This document shows positions 1-8,730 of a stretch of DNA of 35,944 nt, one piece after another. The stretch lies in contig JAQTWX010000011.1 in the NCBI GenBank assembly GCA_028689065.1, positions 1-35,944 of the forward strand, read 5' to 3'. Both the position numbers and the translations under genes were made by a program. Position 1 is the first letter of the stretch. Each line of letters opens with the position of its first letter. Origin of the DNA: Candidatus Altimarinota bacterium (GTDB lineage: Bacteria > Patescibacteriota > Gracilibacteria > BD1-5 > UBA2023). The notes under the pieces are model-generated. The model searched no databases, was not told the origin of the DNA, and worked only from the letters and a program-made list of their open reading frames with translations.

Positions 1-719
1 TCATGAATCTTCTCGATGAAATATTCTTCGAGAGGCTTGTTGAGGTTTTGTACCAAATCATTTGCTACAAGGTGTCCTTGGTGAATAATAGCAAAAGAAT
101 CACAAATAGATTCAACATCCGAGAGTATATGGGTATTGAAAAATACAGTTGTTCCCTGTGTTTTGAGTTCGAGAATAAGATCCTTAACCATCTTACGTCC
201 GATAGGATCGAGCCCGCTCATGGGCTCGTCGAGAAACACGATGGATGGATTATTGATAATCGCTTGTCCGAGTCCGATACGTTGGAGCATCCCTTTTGAG
301 TATTTCGCGAGGAGCTTGTCTCCGACAGTATCGAGTCCGACTTTATGAAGGATTTTTTCTATTCTTTCATTAAGTTCAGCGTCAGGAATCTTGAAAAACT
401 TTCCATTAAATCGAAGGAATTCTCGTCCAGTTAGGTACTTATAGAGATAGGTATTTTCTGGCATAAATCCAATTTTTTCCTTGGTTTCATTCGAGAGGGT
501 GGTATCGCCAAGGATGTTTACAGACCCCTCATCTGGTTGAATGAGTCCGAGGATGGTTTTCATAGTTGTTGTTTTCCCTGCTCCATTGGGCCCAAGAAAA
601 CCAAATACTGATCCAGATTTAATCGAAAGATTGATATCAAATAATACTTGTTTTCCATCGAGATATTTACTAAGGTTTTCTATAGACACTGCTGGGATTT
701 TTGTTGCTGTACTGCTCAT
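1..719 (-). CDS. ABC transporter ATP-binding protein (partial, C-terminus cut by window start)
   Basis: ATPase subunit of an ABC transporter; it would hydrolyse ATP at the inner face of the membrane to drive a separate permease that is not in the window. 239 residues are visible from the ATG at 719. Walker A reads GPNGAGKTTT (about residues 37-46), the signature region is YSKGMLQRIGLGQA, Walker B reads IVFLDEP and is followed by MSGLD, and the switch histidine lies in FFNTHILSD. The SKGMLQR form and the GSVNILG segment are typical of the CcmA/NatA/YxlF-type export ATPases that pair with ABC-2 permeases, so a drug, lipid or polysaccharide exporter is a reasonable guess. The substrate cannot be told. 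The gene diverges from the peroxiredoxin gene. Confident on family, not on substrate. Confidence 0.93.
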   Translation of the reverse strand, partial: MSSTATKIPAVSIENLSKYLDGKQVLFDINLSIKSGSVFGFLGPNGAGKTTTMKTILGLIQPDEGSVNILGDTTLSNETKEKIGFMPENTYLYKYLTGREFLRFNGKFFKIPDAELNERIEKILHKVGLDTVGDKLLAKYSKGMLQRIGLGQAIINNPSIVFLDEPMSGLDPIGRKMVKDLILELKTQGTTVFFNTHILSDVESICDSFAIIHQGHLVANDLVQNLNKPLEEYFIEKIH

Positions 720-844
720 AAATTATGATTGTTCTAAAAAATATTTCTGTCATTATAGAAAAACTTCTCATTTTTCAAAATTTCCTTGCAAAATTCCCCT
801 GAATTCGTATCATTACACATTCCTGTTTTTATTTATAATCTGGA

Positions 845-940
845 ATGAAGGGGAATTATTCTTTACCAGTGAAGACAAAGCAGAAAGTAACCTCGTGCCA
901 CCCAAGCTGTCTTTACTTCAAAAGAATATTCCCCCTTCAT
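845..940. repeat. imperfect inverted repeat / hairpin in intergenic region 720-1094
   Basis: The 20 bases at 845-864 match the reverse complement of 921-940 at 18 positions. The inner parts (870-883 against 907-920) still match at about 10 of 14, so a long imperfect hairpin could form. The inner segment 872-883 (aagacaaagcag) is also perfectly complementary to 1016-1027, so a competing fold with the downstream repeat is possible. The 375-base gap between the two divergent genes otherwise shows no gene. I cannot tell a structured leader from a degraded small mobile element. Confidence 0.55.
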
Positions 941-956
941 AAACTCACTATCTCGA

Positions 957-1054
957 AGTAAAAAAGGAATTTTTATTTCGAGATCGAGACAGCTCATAGC
1001 ACTACAAAATCTCCACTGCTTTGTCTTGGACGAGAAATTAATATTCCTTTTTAC
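957..1054. repeat. second inverted repeat directly upstream of the peroxiredoxin gene
   Basis: The segment at 957-980 (core gtaaaaaaggaat) is complementary, with small mismatches, to 1033-1054 (core attcctttttac). The loop of about 50 bases contains ctgctttgtctt at 1016-1027, the exact partner of 872-883 in the upstream hairpin. It ends about 40 bases before the peroxiredoxin start, so it may be in the 5' leader of that mRNA. Function unknown. Confidence 0.5.
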
Positions 1055-1094
1055 GAGTATTACAGGACTTTCTACTTTTTCACTTTTCTAATCT

Positions 1095-1712
1095 ATGTCA
1101 CACTCATGCGATTTTGAAGATATTATGTTCGTAAAAATTGATGAACCAGCTCCTGGTTTTGATCTTCCAGCATACGACCCAATTAAAGACGATGAAACTC
1201 GTGTTTCTCTCGAATCTCTTGCAGGGAAATGGACAGTCCTTTTCTACTATCCAGCAGATTTTACTTTTGTTTGTCCTACAGAACTCAAAGATATGGCAGA
1301 TATGAAGAGTCAATTTGATGCACTCGGAGTTACGGTTCTTGCAGCTTCAACTGATACACATTTCTCTCACCGAGCATGGGTGAAACATGAGAAGCTCATG
1401 GAAGGATTCCCATACGTTATGCTCGCTGACCACAACGGAGAAGTTGCTTCCATGTACAACATCCTCGATTTCAATTCAGGAATCGCAGGACGTGGAACTT
1501 TTGTCATCGATCCAGATGGAATTGTTCGGGTTATCGAAGTCACTTCTGGACCGCTCGGACGAAACTCTGCGGAACTCATTCGAAAGATTGAAGCACTTCA
1601 ATTTATGCGAGCTAATCCTGGAACTGCATGTCCAGCAAAATGGGCGGTTGGAGCCAAAACTCTCACGCCTTCTATGAAAATTTCAGGTGAAGTATTTGAA
1701 GCACTTAATTAA
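1095..1712 (+). CDS. ahpC: 2-Cys peroxiredoxin, AhpC/Prx1 type
   Basis: Thiol peroxidase that reduces hydrogen peroxide and organic peroxides in the cytoplasm. The peroxidatic cysteine is Cys60 in DFTFVCPTEL and the resolving cysteine is Cys179 in GTACPAKW, so this is a typical 2-Cys enzyme. At 205 residues it is slightly longer than AhpC (about 187) because of an N-terminal extension of roughly ten residues; an alternative start is the Met at 1128 (MFVKIDEP), which fits the family better. No UGA codons are used, and most of its many glycines are GGA. It is followed at once by a strong terminator and has its own leader with inverted repeats, so it is probably transcribed alone. No AhpF-type reductase is nearby; thioredoxin is a likely electron donor (inference). 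Confidence 0.95.
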   Translation: MSHSCDFEDIMFVKIDEPAPGFDLPAYDPIKDDETRVSLESLAGKWTVLFYYPADFTFVCPTELKDMADMKSQFDALGVTVLAASTDTHFSHRAWVKHEKLMEGFPYVMLADHNGEVASMYNILDFNSGIAGRGTFVIDPDGIVRVIEVTSGPLGRNSAELIRKIEALQFMRANPGTACPAKWAVGAKTLTPSMKISGEVFEALN

Positions 1713-1725
1713 TAAAACCAAGAGA

Positions 1726-1769
1726 AAAGCACTCCCGAGAACATACTGTTCGAGGGAGTGCTTTTTTTA
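1726..1769 (+). terminator. rho-independent terminator after ahpC
   Basis: A 16-base stem (agcactcccgagaaca against tgttcgagggagtgct, 14 of 16 matching) with a three-base loop, followed by seven T. It lies just after the peroxiredoxin stop and slightly overlaps the end of the convergent gene at 1767. Confidence 0.88.
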
Positions 1770-2279
1770 TTTCCTGCTTCCATTTCGTATCGAGATACGA
1801 GAACGGATTGATTTTATTCTTTCTGGACGACCACGACCATCTCGTAAAATTCCTTGCGGAAGGAACCGTTTCGAAGAGAGGTTATGATTCATACGATCTT
1901 GTAATTTCCAATGTGACCAATGAGGACGAGCGTACGGAGTGAAAATTGGTTTTTGTTTTTGTATCACAGTACCGATAATCAGAGGGGTACCAATGTTTTC
2001 AAACAGTCTTATTGTCAGAGTTCTTAGTGCCACTCCACCTAAAGCTAAAACCATATGTCTCATTTCTTTTTCCTCCTGATAATGAGTGATGATAAATATG
2101 GGAGAATTGGACTCATTCTCCATTATTTTATTCAACTGCTCTAACTGCTCTTGAATATGATGATAAGAAGAATCTACGATTAATATTTTTGGAATATAGT
2201 CCCTTTCTTGTTTCTCAGGAGGAGTATACCCCCAATCGATGTGTCCTTGAGTTCTAACATTTATTAATTCTTCTGCCAT
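1767..2279 (-). CDS. hypothetical protein, 170 aa
   Basis: I do not recognise this protein. The N-terminal 110 residues alternate strands and helices in a way that loosely recalls a receiver-like or other alpha/beta fold (KILIVDSS, then SPIFIITHY), but the acidic-pocket and lysine motifs of response regulators are not convincing. The last 60 residues are rich in Arg, Lys and His and look disordered or nucleic-acid binding. The gene is real: an AGGAGG sequence sits 9 bases before the ATG, which stands out because most genes here have no such site. A second, near-identical AGGAGG plus ATG occurs inside the gene at 2061-2077 in frame, so a shorter product starting at MRHMVLAL is possible. It lies 53 bases downstream of the small gene 2333-2542, probably in the same transcript. 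Confidence 0.7.
   Translation of the reverse strand: MAEELINVRTQGHIDWGYTPPEKQERDYIPKILIVDSSYHHIQEQLEQLNKIMENESNSPIFIITHYQEEKEMRHMVLALGGVALRTLTIRLFENIGTPLIIGTVIQKQKPIFTPYARPHWSHWKLQDRMNHNLSSKRFLPQGILRDGRGRPERIKSIRSRISIRNGSRK
2061..2088 (-). promoter_or_regulatory. internal duplicate Shine-Dalgarno plus ATG
   Basis: On the minus strand AGGAGG (2072-2077) is followed 8 bases later by an in-frame ATG (2061-2063). The surrounding 24 bases nearly copy the real start region of the same gene at 2277-2302 (both contain TCAGGAGGAAAAA and then GAAATG), differing by short insertions. It could start translation of a C-terminal fragment of about 98 residues. Confidence 0.45.
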
Positions 2280-2288
2280 TTCTTTTTT

Positions 2289-2294
2289 CCTCCT
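2289..2294 (-). promoter_or_regulatory. strong Shine-Dalgarno AGGAGG deciding the start at 2279
   Basis: The plus-strand bases are cctcct, that is AGGAGG on the minus strand, 9 bases upstream of the ATG at 2277-2279. It supports translation of the gene. It is exceptional here: most neighbouring genes begin directly after AT-rich, pyrimidine-rich leaders. Confidence 0.75.
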
Positions 2295-2332
2295 GATGAG
2301 TGCAAAGATAGAAAATAGCCAATAATGAGTTT

Positions 2333-2542
2333 TTATTTTGGTTTCTGAGTCATGTTATTTGCTACATCCTGTCTAATTCGAACTATGATAGTATCAATAT
2401 CACGTGTTAGATTTAGGGCTTCATTTCTATCGCCTCTGTCGATAGCCTCAAGCATCTCATCTCCTTTTATCTTAATTTGGCGTAATTGTCCTTGTATATA
2501 CACCTTTGAATTATGAGGCATGGGAGTATATTTTTCTCACAT
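2333..2542 (-). CDS. small hypothetical protein, 69 aa
   Basis: A short charged helical protein with no family that I recognise. The start at 2542 gives ATG TGA, read Met-Gly under code 25; the alternative ATG at 2521 gives 62 residues. The sequence has helical segments rich in Ile, Arg and Asp (GDEMLEAIDRGDRNEALNL and DIDTIIVRIRQDV) and could be a small two-helix protein. It stands upstream of 1767-2279 on the same strand and is probably cotranscribed. No Shine-Dalgarno sequence is visible. Confidence 0.5.
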
Positions 2543-2652
2543 AATTTTTAGAATAGAAATAAGATTACAAGAGTCTTTCTATAAGACCACATAAGTAGGA
2601 TGATATAGTTTTTTCATAAAAGTCAAGCTTATTACTTTATAGATGCTTTGTG

Positions 2653-2680
2653 TTGCTTTTTTCTCTTGAATCCCTATACT
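2653..2680 (+). promoter_or_regulatory. probable sigma-70-type promoter for gltX
   Basis: TTGCTT at 2653-2658 and TATACT at 2675-2680 are separated by 16 bases. They lie about 28 bases before the gltX ATG, which would leave a short leader without a Shine-Dalgarno sequence. Confidence 0.5.
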
Positions 2681-2708
2681 GCTCGGGTTATTTTTTCTTA
2701 TATTTCGT

Positions 2709-4349
2709 ATGACTGATTCTAATCTTACTCTCGCAAATCTTCTCTTTCCAGATCTTCCTTATACTCCAGAATCTCTTGAGACTCTTTATCCGAGTCGAAC
2801 TATTTCAACCGTAACTCGTTTTGGTCCGAGTCCGACAGGGTTTCTTCATATCGGAGGAGTATATACTTCACTCCTTTCCGAACGTATCGCTCATTTGAAC
2901 GATGGAGTATTTTATCTTCGAGTCGAAGATACGGACGATAAGCGTGAAATCGAAAATGGGGTTTCTATGATCACCGAAGGGCTTGCGAAATTCGGCATCA
3001 CGATAGATGAAGGTCCGATTGGTCTGGGTAGTGCAGATATTGGTTCGTATGGTCCATATACACAATCGAAACGAGGTTCTATTTACCAGACGTATATTAA
3101 AGAGCTTGTGGCTCGTGGGATAGCGTATCCATGTTTTCTTACTGAAGAAGAATCTGCTGCAATCCGTGAAGAACAGAACCTCGCAAAACAACCACTTGGA
3201 ATCTACGGTTCATACAGTCCTTGGCGTTCCGCGACTCTCGAGGAAGTTCGGGCAGCTATCGCAGAAGGCAAGAAATATGTTCTAAGGTTTCGTGCTCATG
3301 GAAATCCAAGCAAGCGTGTAAAACTCCACGACGAGATTCGTGGAGATATCGAGATGCAGGACAATTTCATGGATACTGTGCTCCTGAAGCAGACAGGTAT
3401 TCCGACCTATCACCTCGCTCACGTAGTAGACGACCATCTCATGCGAACGACCCATGTTATCCGTGCGGAGGAATGGATTCCTTCCTTTGCTCTTCACATC
3501 CAGCTCACCGAGGCGCTCGGATTTATTCCTCCAAAGTATATTCATATCGCTCCGCTCCTAAAAGCCGATGGAGGAGGGAAACGTAAACTCAGCAAACGGA
3601 AAGACCCAGAAGCCAATGTGGAGTTCTTTTTCGAACAGGGATACACGGTCGAAGCCCTCGTAGATTATATGTTCAATATCATGGATTCCAAATATGAAGC
3701 TTGGCGACTCGAGAATCCTACTGCGGATTATAAAATGTATCCACTTACGATTGATCGACTTCCGCTCTCTGGAGCACTTTTCGATATCGTGAAACTCGAT
3801 TCTATTGCAAATGCTGTTTTGACAAAACTTTCAACCGAGGAGCTTCAGTCTCAAGGACTCAAATGGGCTCAGAAATATGATAAAGATCTTGCTCATCTTA
3901 TGGAAATATATCCAGATATGACATACAAAGCACTCGATATCGAGCGTCATACAGAAAAAGATCCACGCCGATTTACAAAATTTTCCGACCTCCGTGGACA
4001 ACTTCAATTTTTCTATGAAGAAACTTTCGAGACTTTAAGAAACTCTGCTCCATTCCTTCCAGACTGTATTACTCCTGAAGTTCAGAAAGCATTCATAGAA
4101 GATTATTTAAAGAATTATGACGCAACTATGGAACGGGATGTCTGGTTCGAACAATTGAAGAATATTGCCCACGCCCATAAGTTCGCCCGAACAGGAGATG
4201 AATGGAAAACAGGGGAATATATCGGACGAGTTGGGGACGTTGCGATGATGCTTCGTCTTCTTCTTTGTGCTTCCTCTAAAACCCCGGATCTCTGTTACAC
4301 GATGCGAGTTCTCGGGCGAGAAGTGATGGAAAAAAGATTAAAGAGATAA
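2709..4349 (+). CDS. gltX: glutamyl-tRNA synthetase
   Basis: Class I aminoacyl-tRNA synthetase that charges tRNA-Glu (and possibly tRNA-Gln) with glutamate in the cytoplasm. The HIGH-type motif appears as HIGG (47-50) in FGPSPTGFLHIGG and the KMSKS loop as KLSKR (293-297). The Rossmann fold with its insertion fills about residues 35-330, followed by the helical anticodon-binding part. At 546 residues it is somewhat longer than the usual 460-510. The start is unambiguous, with a plausible promoter just upstream. No UGA is used for glycine, unlike its neighbours downstream. It may lead a transcript including the methyltransferase (30-base gap) and the membrane protein that follow. Confidence 0.96.
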   Translation: MTDSNLTLANLLFPDLPYTPESLETLYPSRTISTVTRFGPSPTGFLHIGGVYTSLLSERIAHLNDGVFYLRVEDTDDKREIENGVSMITEGLAKFGITIDEGPIGLGSADIGSYGPYTQSKRGSIYQTYIKELVARGIAYPCFLTEEESAAIREEQNLAKQPLGIYGSYSPWRSATLEEVRAAIAEGKKYVLRFRAHGNPSKRVKLHDEIRGDIEMQDNFMDTVLLKQTGIPTYHLAHVVDDHLMRTTHVIRAEEWIPSFALHIQLTEALGFIPPKYIHIAPLLKADGGGKRKLSKRKDPEANVEFFFEQGYTVEALVDYMFNIMDSKYEAWRLENPTADYKMYPLTIDRLPLSGALFDIVKLDSIANAVLTKLSTEELQSQGLKWAQKYDKDLAHLMEIYPDMTYKALDIERHTEKDPRRFTKFSDLRGQLQFFYEETFETLRNSAPFLPDCITPEVQKAFIEDYLKNYDATMERDVWFEQLKNIAHAHKFARTGDEWKTGEYIGRVGDVAMMLRLLLCASSKTPDLCYTMRVLGREVMEKRLKR

Positions 4350-4379
4350 TGAATTTTATTTTGATGTATAAATATATCT

Positions 4380-4919
4380 ATGACTTTTTTAAAGAGCGTC
4401 ATTACTAATTATCGCACAGTTGGAGCTATCGGTCCGTCTTCTCAATTTTTGTATAAAAAAATGATTAGCCCTATGGATTTTACACAAGATATTCATATCG
4501 TGGAATTTTGAGCAGGAAATGGAACTTTCACGGATGCTCTTTTAAAAAAAATAACTCCTGATTCCCAAATTAGTATTTTTGAGATTGACCCTTTTTTTAT
4601 TAAAAAACTTCAATCTAAGTACAAAAATGAAAGTAGAATAGCAATTTATCCACTTGGAGCAGAAGAGTCTGTTAAATTTTTTGAACCAGAAAGTATTGAT
4701 TATATTCTTAGTTCACTTCCGTTTGGTCTTATGGGAAGTTCGGTTATATCTAAGATACTTGAAAGTGCAAAACATATTCTCAAAGAACAGGGAAAATACA
4801 TTCAGTTTCAATACTTTCTCCAGAATAAAAAAGAAATTCATAATATTTTCCCGAAAGTACGTTACAAATTTACATTTCTAAATCTCCCTCCGGCATTTAT
4901 ATATATCTGCAAAAAATAA
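4380..4919 (+). CDS. SAM-dependent methyltransferase (PmtA / rRNA dimethylase-like fold)
   Basis: Class I methyltransferase of 179 residues. Motif I is EFGAGNGTFT (about 42-51), in which the first glycine (residue 44) is UGA at 4509-4511; motif II ends in the acidic FEIDPFF, and YILSSLPFGL (motif IV region) resembles the phospholipid N-methyltransferase and KsgA-like groups. These methylate a lipid amine or an RNA/protein nitrogen; the substrate here is open. Read with the standard code the gene is broken at the SAM-binding loop, which is good evidence for code 25. It ends 12 bases before the VTT-domain membrane protein, so a membrane-lipid role is attractive but unproven. Confidence 0.82.
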
Positions 4920-4931
4920 AAAACATTCTCT

Positions 4932-5576
4932 ATGACACGTACTCGTAAACTTATCCTCACGATAATTATTCTTCTTCTTTTTGTAGCGGGGATGATCACG
5001 AGTATTTATCTGTATATAACGGGATTTGATTTAGTAAATTTCTTTACTTCGTTGCACCTGAGTTTAGATGCAAAAATAGGAATCCTCCTCCTCCTTTACA
5101 CTTTTCGAAATTATCTTTTTATTCCCTCAACCGTTATTATAGTCCTTTCTGGTTTTGTATTGCAGAATTTCCCTTTGACTGCTATTGTAAGTATATTGGG
5201 GGTTGGTATCGGTATTGCTGAGACGTATGCTATAGGATATCTATTCCGAGAAGATATGACTAGGGATAATAAGAATCTTCAGATTATAAATAAATATAAG
5301 AAACAAATAGAGAAAAATGGCGCGAAGGTAGTGTTCTTCAGTTGCATGTTTCCTCTTACTCCTGTTGATTTCGTTTACTATGCAGCTGGATTTGTGAAAT
5401 ATAAATTTATCCCCTTTTTTATAGCAGCTATTATGGGGGAGATGTGGCTCATACTCCTCTATGCGTATCTTGGGATAGAAGCTGAAAAATATACAACTTT
5501 TGCCGTGTATTTTGCTCTGTTTTTTGCTGTATTATTCGGTATCTGGTGGTTGTGGAAAAGACAAAAAAAACAATAA
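4932..5576 (+). CDS. VTT/DedA-like (TVP38/TMEM64 family) membrane protein
   Basis: Integral membrane protein of 214 residues, related to the SNARE-associated/VTT proteins that are implicated in lipid scrambling or membrane homeostasis. Predicted membrane segments lie at about residues 7-28, 46-66, 70-95, 135-155, 160-182 and 188-208. The region FRNYLFIPSTVIIVLSG carries the family's re-entrant Pro/Gly-rich part, and the second half has FPLTPVDFVYYAAG, matching the conserved F/R-P-x-x-P-x-D segment. No UGA codon is used. It follows the methyltransferase closely and precedes the YigZ-type gene by 29 bases. Confidence 0.82.
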   Translation: MTRTRKLILTIIILLLFVAGMITSIYLYITGFDLVNFFTSLHLSLDAKIGILLLLYTFRNYLFIPSTVIIVLSGFVLQNFPLTAIVSILGVGIGIAETYAIGYLFREDMTRDNKNLQIINKYKKQIEKNGAKVVFFSCMFPLTPVDFVYYAAGFVKYKFIPFFIAAIMGEMWLILLYAYLGIEAEKYTTFAVYFALFFAVLFGIWWLWKRQKKQ

Positions 5577-5605
5577 TCCATATACTATTTTCTCTGTAAA
5601 ATCAT

Positions 5606-6040
5606 ATGACTCATACTTTCATAAAACCTCAAATATCTCTTGGATTCGACGACGTTATTATTCCAAAGATCGAGAATGTTTTTGCGAGCGATGTGCTTGT
5701 GGATAGAGGTTCCAAGTACGGATATGGTTTTACGAAAGTAGGGTGAAAAGAGGATATAAAAGCATTTCTGAAACATATCCGCTCTACAAAGCCTTTTGAT
5801 AGTGCCGATCACTGTAGCTATGCTTTTCGCATCCGCTCACCAGAAGGAGTTCTCGTAGAAGGAAAATGAGACGATGGAGAAACCGGAGCGGGTCAGTGTA
5901 TTCTCCGCGAACTCAAGAGAGAAAATATCGAGCAAGCTATACTGGTAGTCAGTCGTCACTTCGGTGGAGTCTACCTCCAAACCGACCGGTACAAGAATGT
6001 CGTGGATGTTGCACGGATGGGGATAGAGAAGATGGGGTAA
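5606..6040 (+). CDS. YigZ/IMPACT family (UPF0029) protein
   Basis: 144-residue protein with the IMPACT N-terminal fold. Family marks are the SADHCSYAFRI segment (usually D-x-H-x-C-x-A-y), DDGE at residues 89-92, and VVSRHFGG followed by a YLQTDRY loop. Bacterial members (YigZ, YvyE) are cytoplasmic and of uncertain function; the eukaryotic relative IMPACT modulates translation control through GCN1. Usual bacterial members run to about 200 residues with a second domain that is absent here. Two in-frame UGA codons are read as glycine, one of them right before DDGE. It closes the plus-strand run that starts at gltX. Confidence 0.85.
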
Positions 6041-6567
6041 TTTATTCTACTTTCCCTTTCAACTTCATATGTATAATATTTTACAAGTGTCTCAAGAAAA
6101 AGTAAAGAGGAATGCAAACACACGTGGTTGTTTAAAACAAATAACTTAATAATTCAATTATAAATTATATTCCTCTTCTTTTTCTTTTGAAAACAAAGAA
6201 CTTGATGAATAGTTTAAAATAATTTGTTTTTCTATCTTTTTTTTATATAATCATCTCTCAAATTAGGTACATATATATCCTTTGCAGAGGAATTATATCT
6301 CCTATATATTTAGAGAATATTTTTTATCTGACATATAGAAATTAATTAGTAGCTTTGTAGTACTCTTTTGAGTTTTGTAAGCTGTTCATTAGTTTTCAAT
6401 ATTTTTTCGTTTTTTGTCGGAATCGATTTTTTCTGTTGTTGAAAATAAGAATATATCCCTCAAAATACAATCAATGTGAATATCCTAGAAAATTCTCTTG
6501 CAGGAATTTTCTCATACAAATAAGCACGAACATGCTTTTTATTTTAATTAAATTTATCAATATACAT
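6041..6567. other. 527-base AT-rich intergenic region before RNase J
   Basis: I find no gene or recognisable structured RNA. Two weak signals: an eight-base perfect inverted repeat (6106-6113 with 6169-6176, agaggaat/attcctct) followed by a T-rich stretch, possibly a poor terminator for the preceding gene; and a TTGTTT (6224-6229) with TATAAT (6246-6251) at 16-base spacing that could be a promoter for the RNase J leader or for a small RNA. The long 5' region would suit leader control of rnj, but nothing here proves it. Confidence 0.4.
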
Positions 6568-8553
6568 ATGCCTCACACAATCCCACCGCAGGGCGGAAAT
6601 AATAATCCTCAAGGAGAACGTCCTGTTTCTCACTTCGATAAACGAAGAGAACATGGACACTCTGGATATGGAAAGAATCGTGTTTCACATGCAACATGAG
6701 GACTGAAAACTCGACATACTGGACAGGGTGTTCCTCCAAAAAAGTTTTTCGGTTCTATGCGTCAAAATCAGTCAGATGAGAAGCTTCTTCCGGGTTCAAG
6801 TTATCTCTTTCCTGCAAATAGACGAAATAAAAAATCATTTCCTTTTTCTACTCCAAAACAAGCGATTCGAAAAAAACATAGTGTTATTGAACTTCGACCG
6901 AAACCGATTGAGAAAGAAACTCTTCGTATCGTTCCTTTCGGAGGACTCGAACAGGTTGGTCTCAATTGTATGGGATTTGAATACGGAAATGAGATTATCA
7001 TCGTTGATATGGGACTCCAATTCCCTGATCAGTATCAACATGGAGTTTCTTCCAGTATTCCAGATCTTTCTTATGTGCATGGAAAAAAAGTTGTAGCAGT
7101 ACTTATTACCCATGGGCATATCGATCATATAGGAGGAATTCCTTATGTAATGCGTCAACTTGGGAAAAATATACCGCTCTATGCAACCCCTATGGCATAT
7201 GAGCTTATTAAGATGAAGCAGTCTGAGATTGATTATCAACTCACTAATATGCATGAGTATCACCGTAATAAATCAGTAGTACTTAGTGATAATTTTACGG
7301 TTACACCATTTACTGTGGATCATTCTATTCCTGATAGTGTCGGACTTTGTATCGATACTCCTGTTGGACGATTCATCCATACTGGAGACTGGAAGTTCGA
7401 TAAACAACCACTCCCACATCGTCCTTCTACGGATTATGAGCTTCTTCAAAACTTTGGAGATCGAGGAGTACGAGCGCTCTTATCGGATTCAACCAATGCA
7501 CATCTCTCCGGATCATCTATCTCCGAATCAGAGGTTATCGGGTCTATTGATGATATATTTGCAGGAGCAAAAGCTCGAATCATTACAGCAACTTTCTCAT
7601 CTATTATTGATCGTATTATTCTTATTATTGCGACATCTGAGAAGTTTGGACGAAAGGTAGTTCTTCTCGGACGAGGGATGAATAACTATATGGATATAGC
7701 TCTCAAGCTTGGATATGCACGCCCAAAACCGGGAACACTCATTACTATGGCGGAAGCAGATAAGCTTCCGGATGATCAGGTAACTATCTGTTGTACTGGG
7801 GCACAAGGAGAACGTTATGCTGCTCTTATGCGTATTGCAACAGGAGAATCGCACGATACTTCTCTCAAACCAACTGATACGGTAGTATTTAGCTCCTCGG
7901 TTATCCCGGGAAATGAACGTTCCGTTCAAGGACTCTTTGATATTATCATGGCGCAGGGGCCTCGAATCTGTCAATATAAGGAATCTCGTATTCATGCTGG
8001 AGGACATGCTCAAGAAGAAGATACTAAAAAAATGATTTCTCTTATTCGACCGGAAGTATATGTTCCAATCTACGGATTCCCGTTCATGCTTCATGGAAAC
8101 GCACAAAATGCCTATGACCTCGGATATGATGAAAATCATGTTCTGATTGGAAAGAATGGTCAAATTTTTGAATTTACAAAGGATTCTTTTAAGCTTACTA
8201 ATATGTACGCTCCACATCGTCTTGTAACGGTTGATGGGAATATGATTGGATACACGAAAGAAGATTCTCTTCATGATCGGTTTCAGCTTTCGACAGGAGG
8301 AGCGATGGTGGTGAGTATAGCGAAGAAGGCAGGAGAGTACCTCTATCAGTTTGATAATGTCGGACTTCCGAAGATATCGGAGTTTCCACACCTCGAGAAG
8401 AAACTTGTTCAGCTTCTCGATACTATTCTTATGGGGGATATTTCTAAATTTAAAGACGTTGAAGCACTCAAGAAGCATATCGCCAAGAAAATCGGAGATA
8501 CCGTGTTCGATGAGCTTGCGAAGGAACCTCTTGTTATGGTACTCGCACATTAA
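6568..8553 (+). CDS. rnj: ribonuclease J (metallo-beta-lactamase/beta-CASP nuclease)
   Basis: Exo- and endoribonuclease for mRNA decay and rRNA processing. 661 residues. The zinc site HGHIDH (182-187) sits in LITHGHIDHIGGIPY, the beta-CASP domain and its signatures follow (LLSDSTNAH, SSVIPGNERSVQ, HAGGHAQEEDTKKMI), and a C-terminal domain ends at ELAKEPLVMVLAH. The start at 6568 adds a basic, Gly/Pro-rich, probably disordered tail of about 63 residues before the Met at 6757; the tail is joined to the enzyme only when the TGA at 6697-6699 is read as glycine. Such extensions are known in some RNase J proteins. Only one of several dozen glycines is UGA. A long inverted repeat and a bidirectional terminator follow the stop. 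Confidence 0.95.
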
Positions 8554-8554
8554 A

Positions 8555-8678
8555 AGAAATCTCCTGCAAAATGCGAATTTCGCACTCAAATCTTCCGTTC
8601 CTCGTTCTCCGTACATGAGTACGGTTCACTACGGTACTCGATTTTCATGCAAACTTCATCATTTTTCAGGAGATTTCT
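8555..8678. repeat. 124-base inverted repeat directly after rnj
   Basis: The 19 bases at 8555-8573 match the reverse complement of 8660-8678 at 18 positions. Inside are smaller palindromes, such as ccgtac/gtacgg around 8616-8631 and a related cggtac. The element begins right at the rnj stop codon and ends before the terminator at 8693. It could be a folded 3' UTR, a processing site or a degraded miniature transposable element. Confidence 0.6.
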
Positions 8679-8692
8679 ATCTAAGTATATGG

Positions 8693-8727
8693 TAAAAAAA
8701 CACCCCGAAAATTCGAGGTGTTTTTTG
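8693..8727. terminator. bidirectional rho-independent terminator between rnj and the DUF167 gene
   Basis: The stem acaccccgaa/ttcgaggtgt (9 of 10) with a short loop has an A run before it and a T run after it, so it can end transcription from both strands: rnj on the plus strand and the DUF167 gene on the minus strand. Confidence 0.85.
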
Positions 8728-8730
8728 TGT

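Noticed and set aside
541-942. 133-codon frame on the plus strand
   Set aside because: Overlaps the ABC ATPase on the other strand and then runs into the inverted repeat; no family features.
6041-6567. A known structured RNA (tmRNA, SRP RNA, RNase P RNA) in the gap before rnj
   Set aside because: No recognisable conserved core sequence, only short AT-rich inverted repeats.
7597-8616. Long open frame of 339 codons on the minus strand
   Set aside because: Shadow of rnj; basic, Ser- and Ile-rich with no motif, while the plus strand encodes a well-conserved enzyme.
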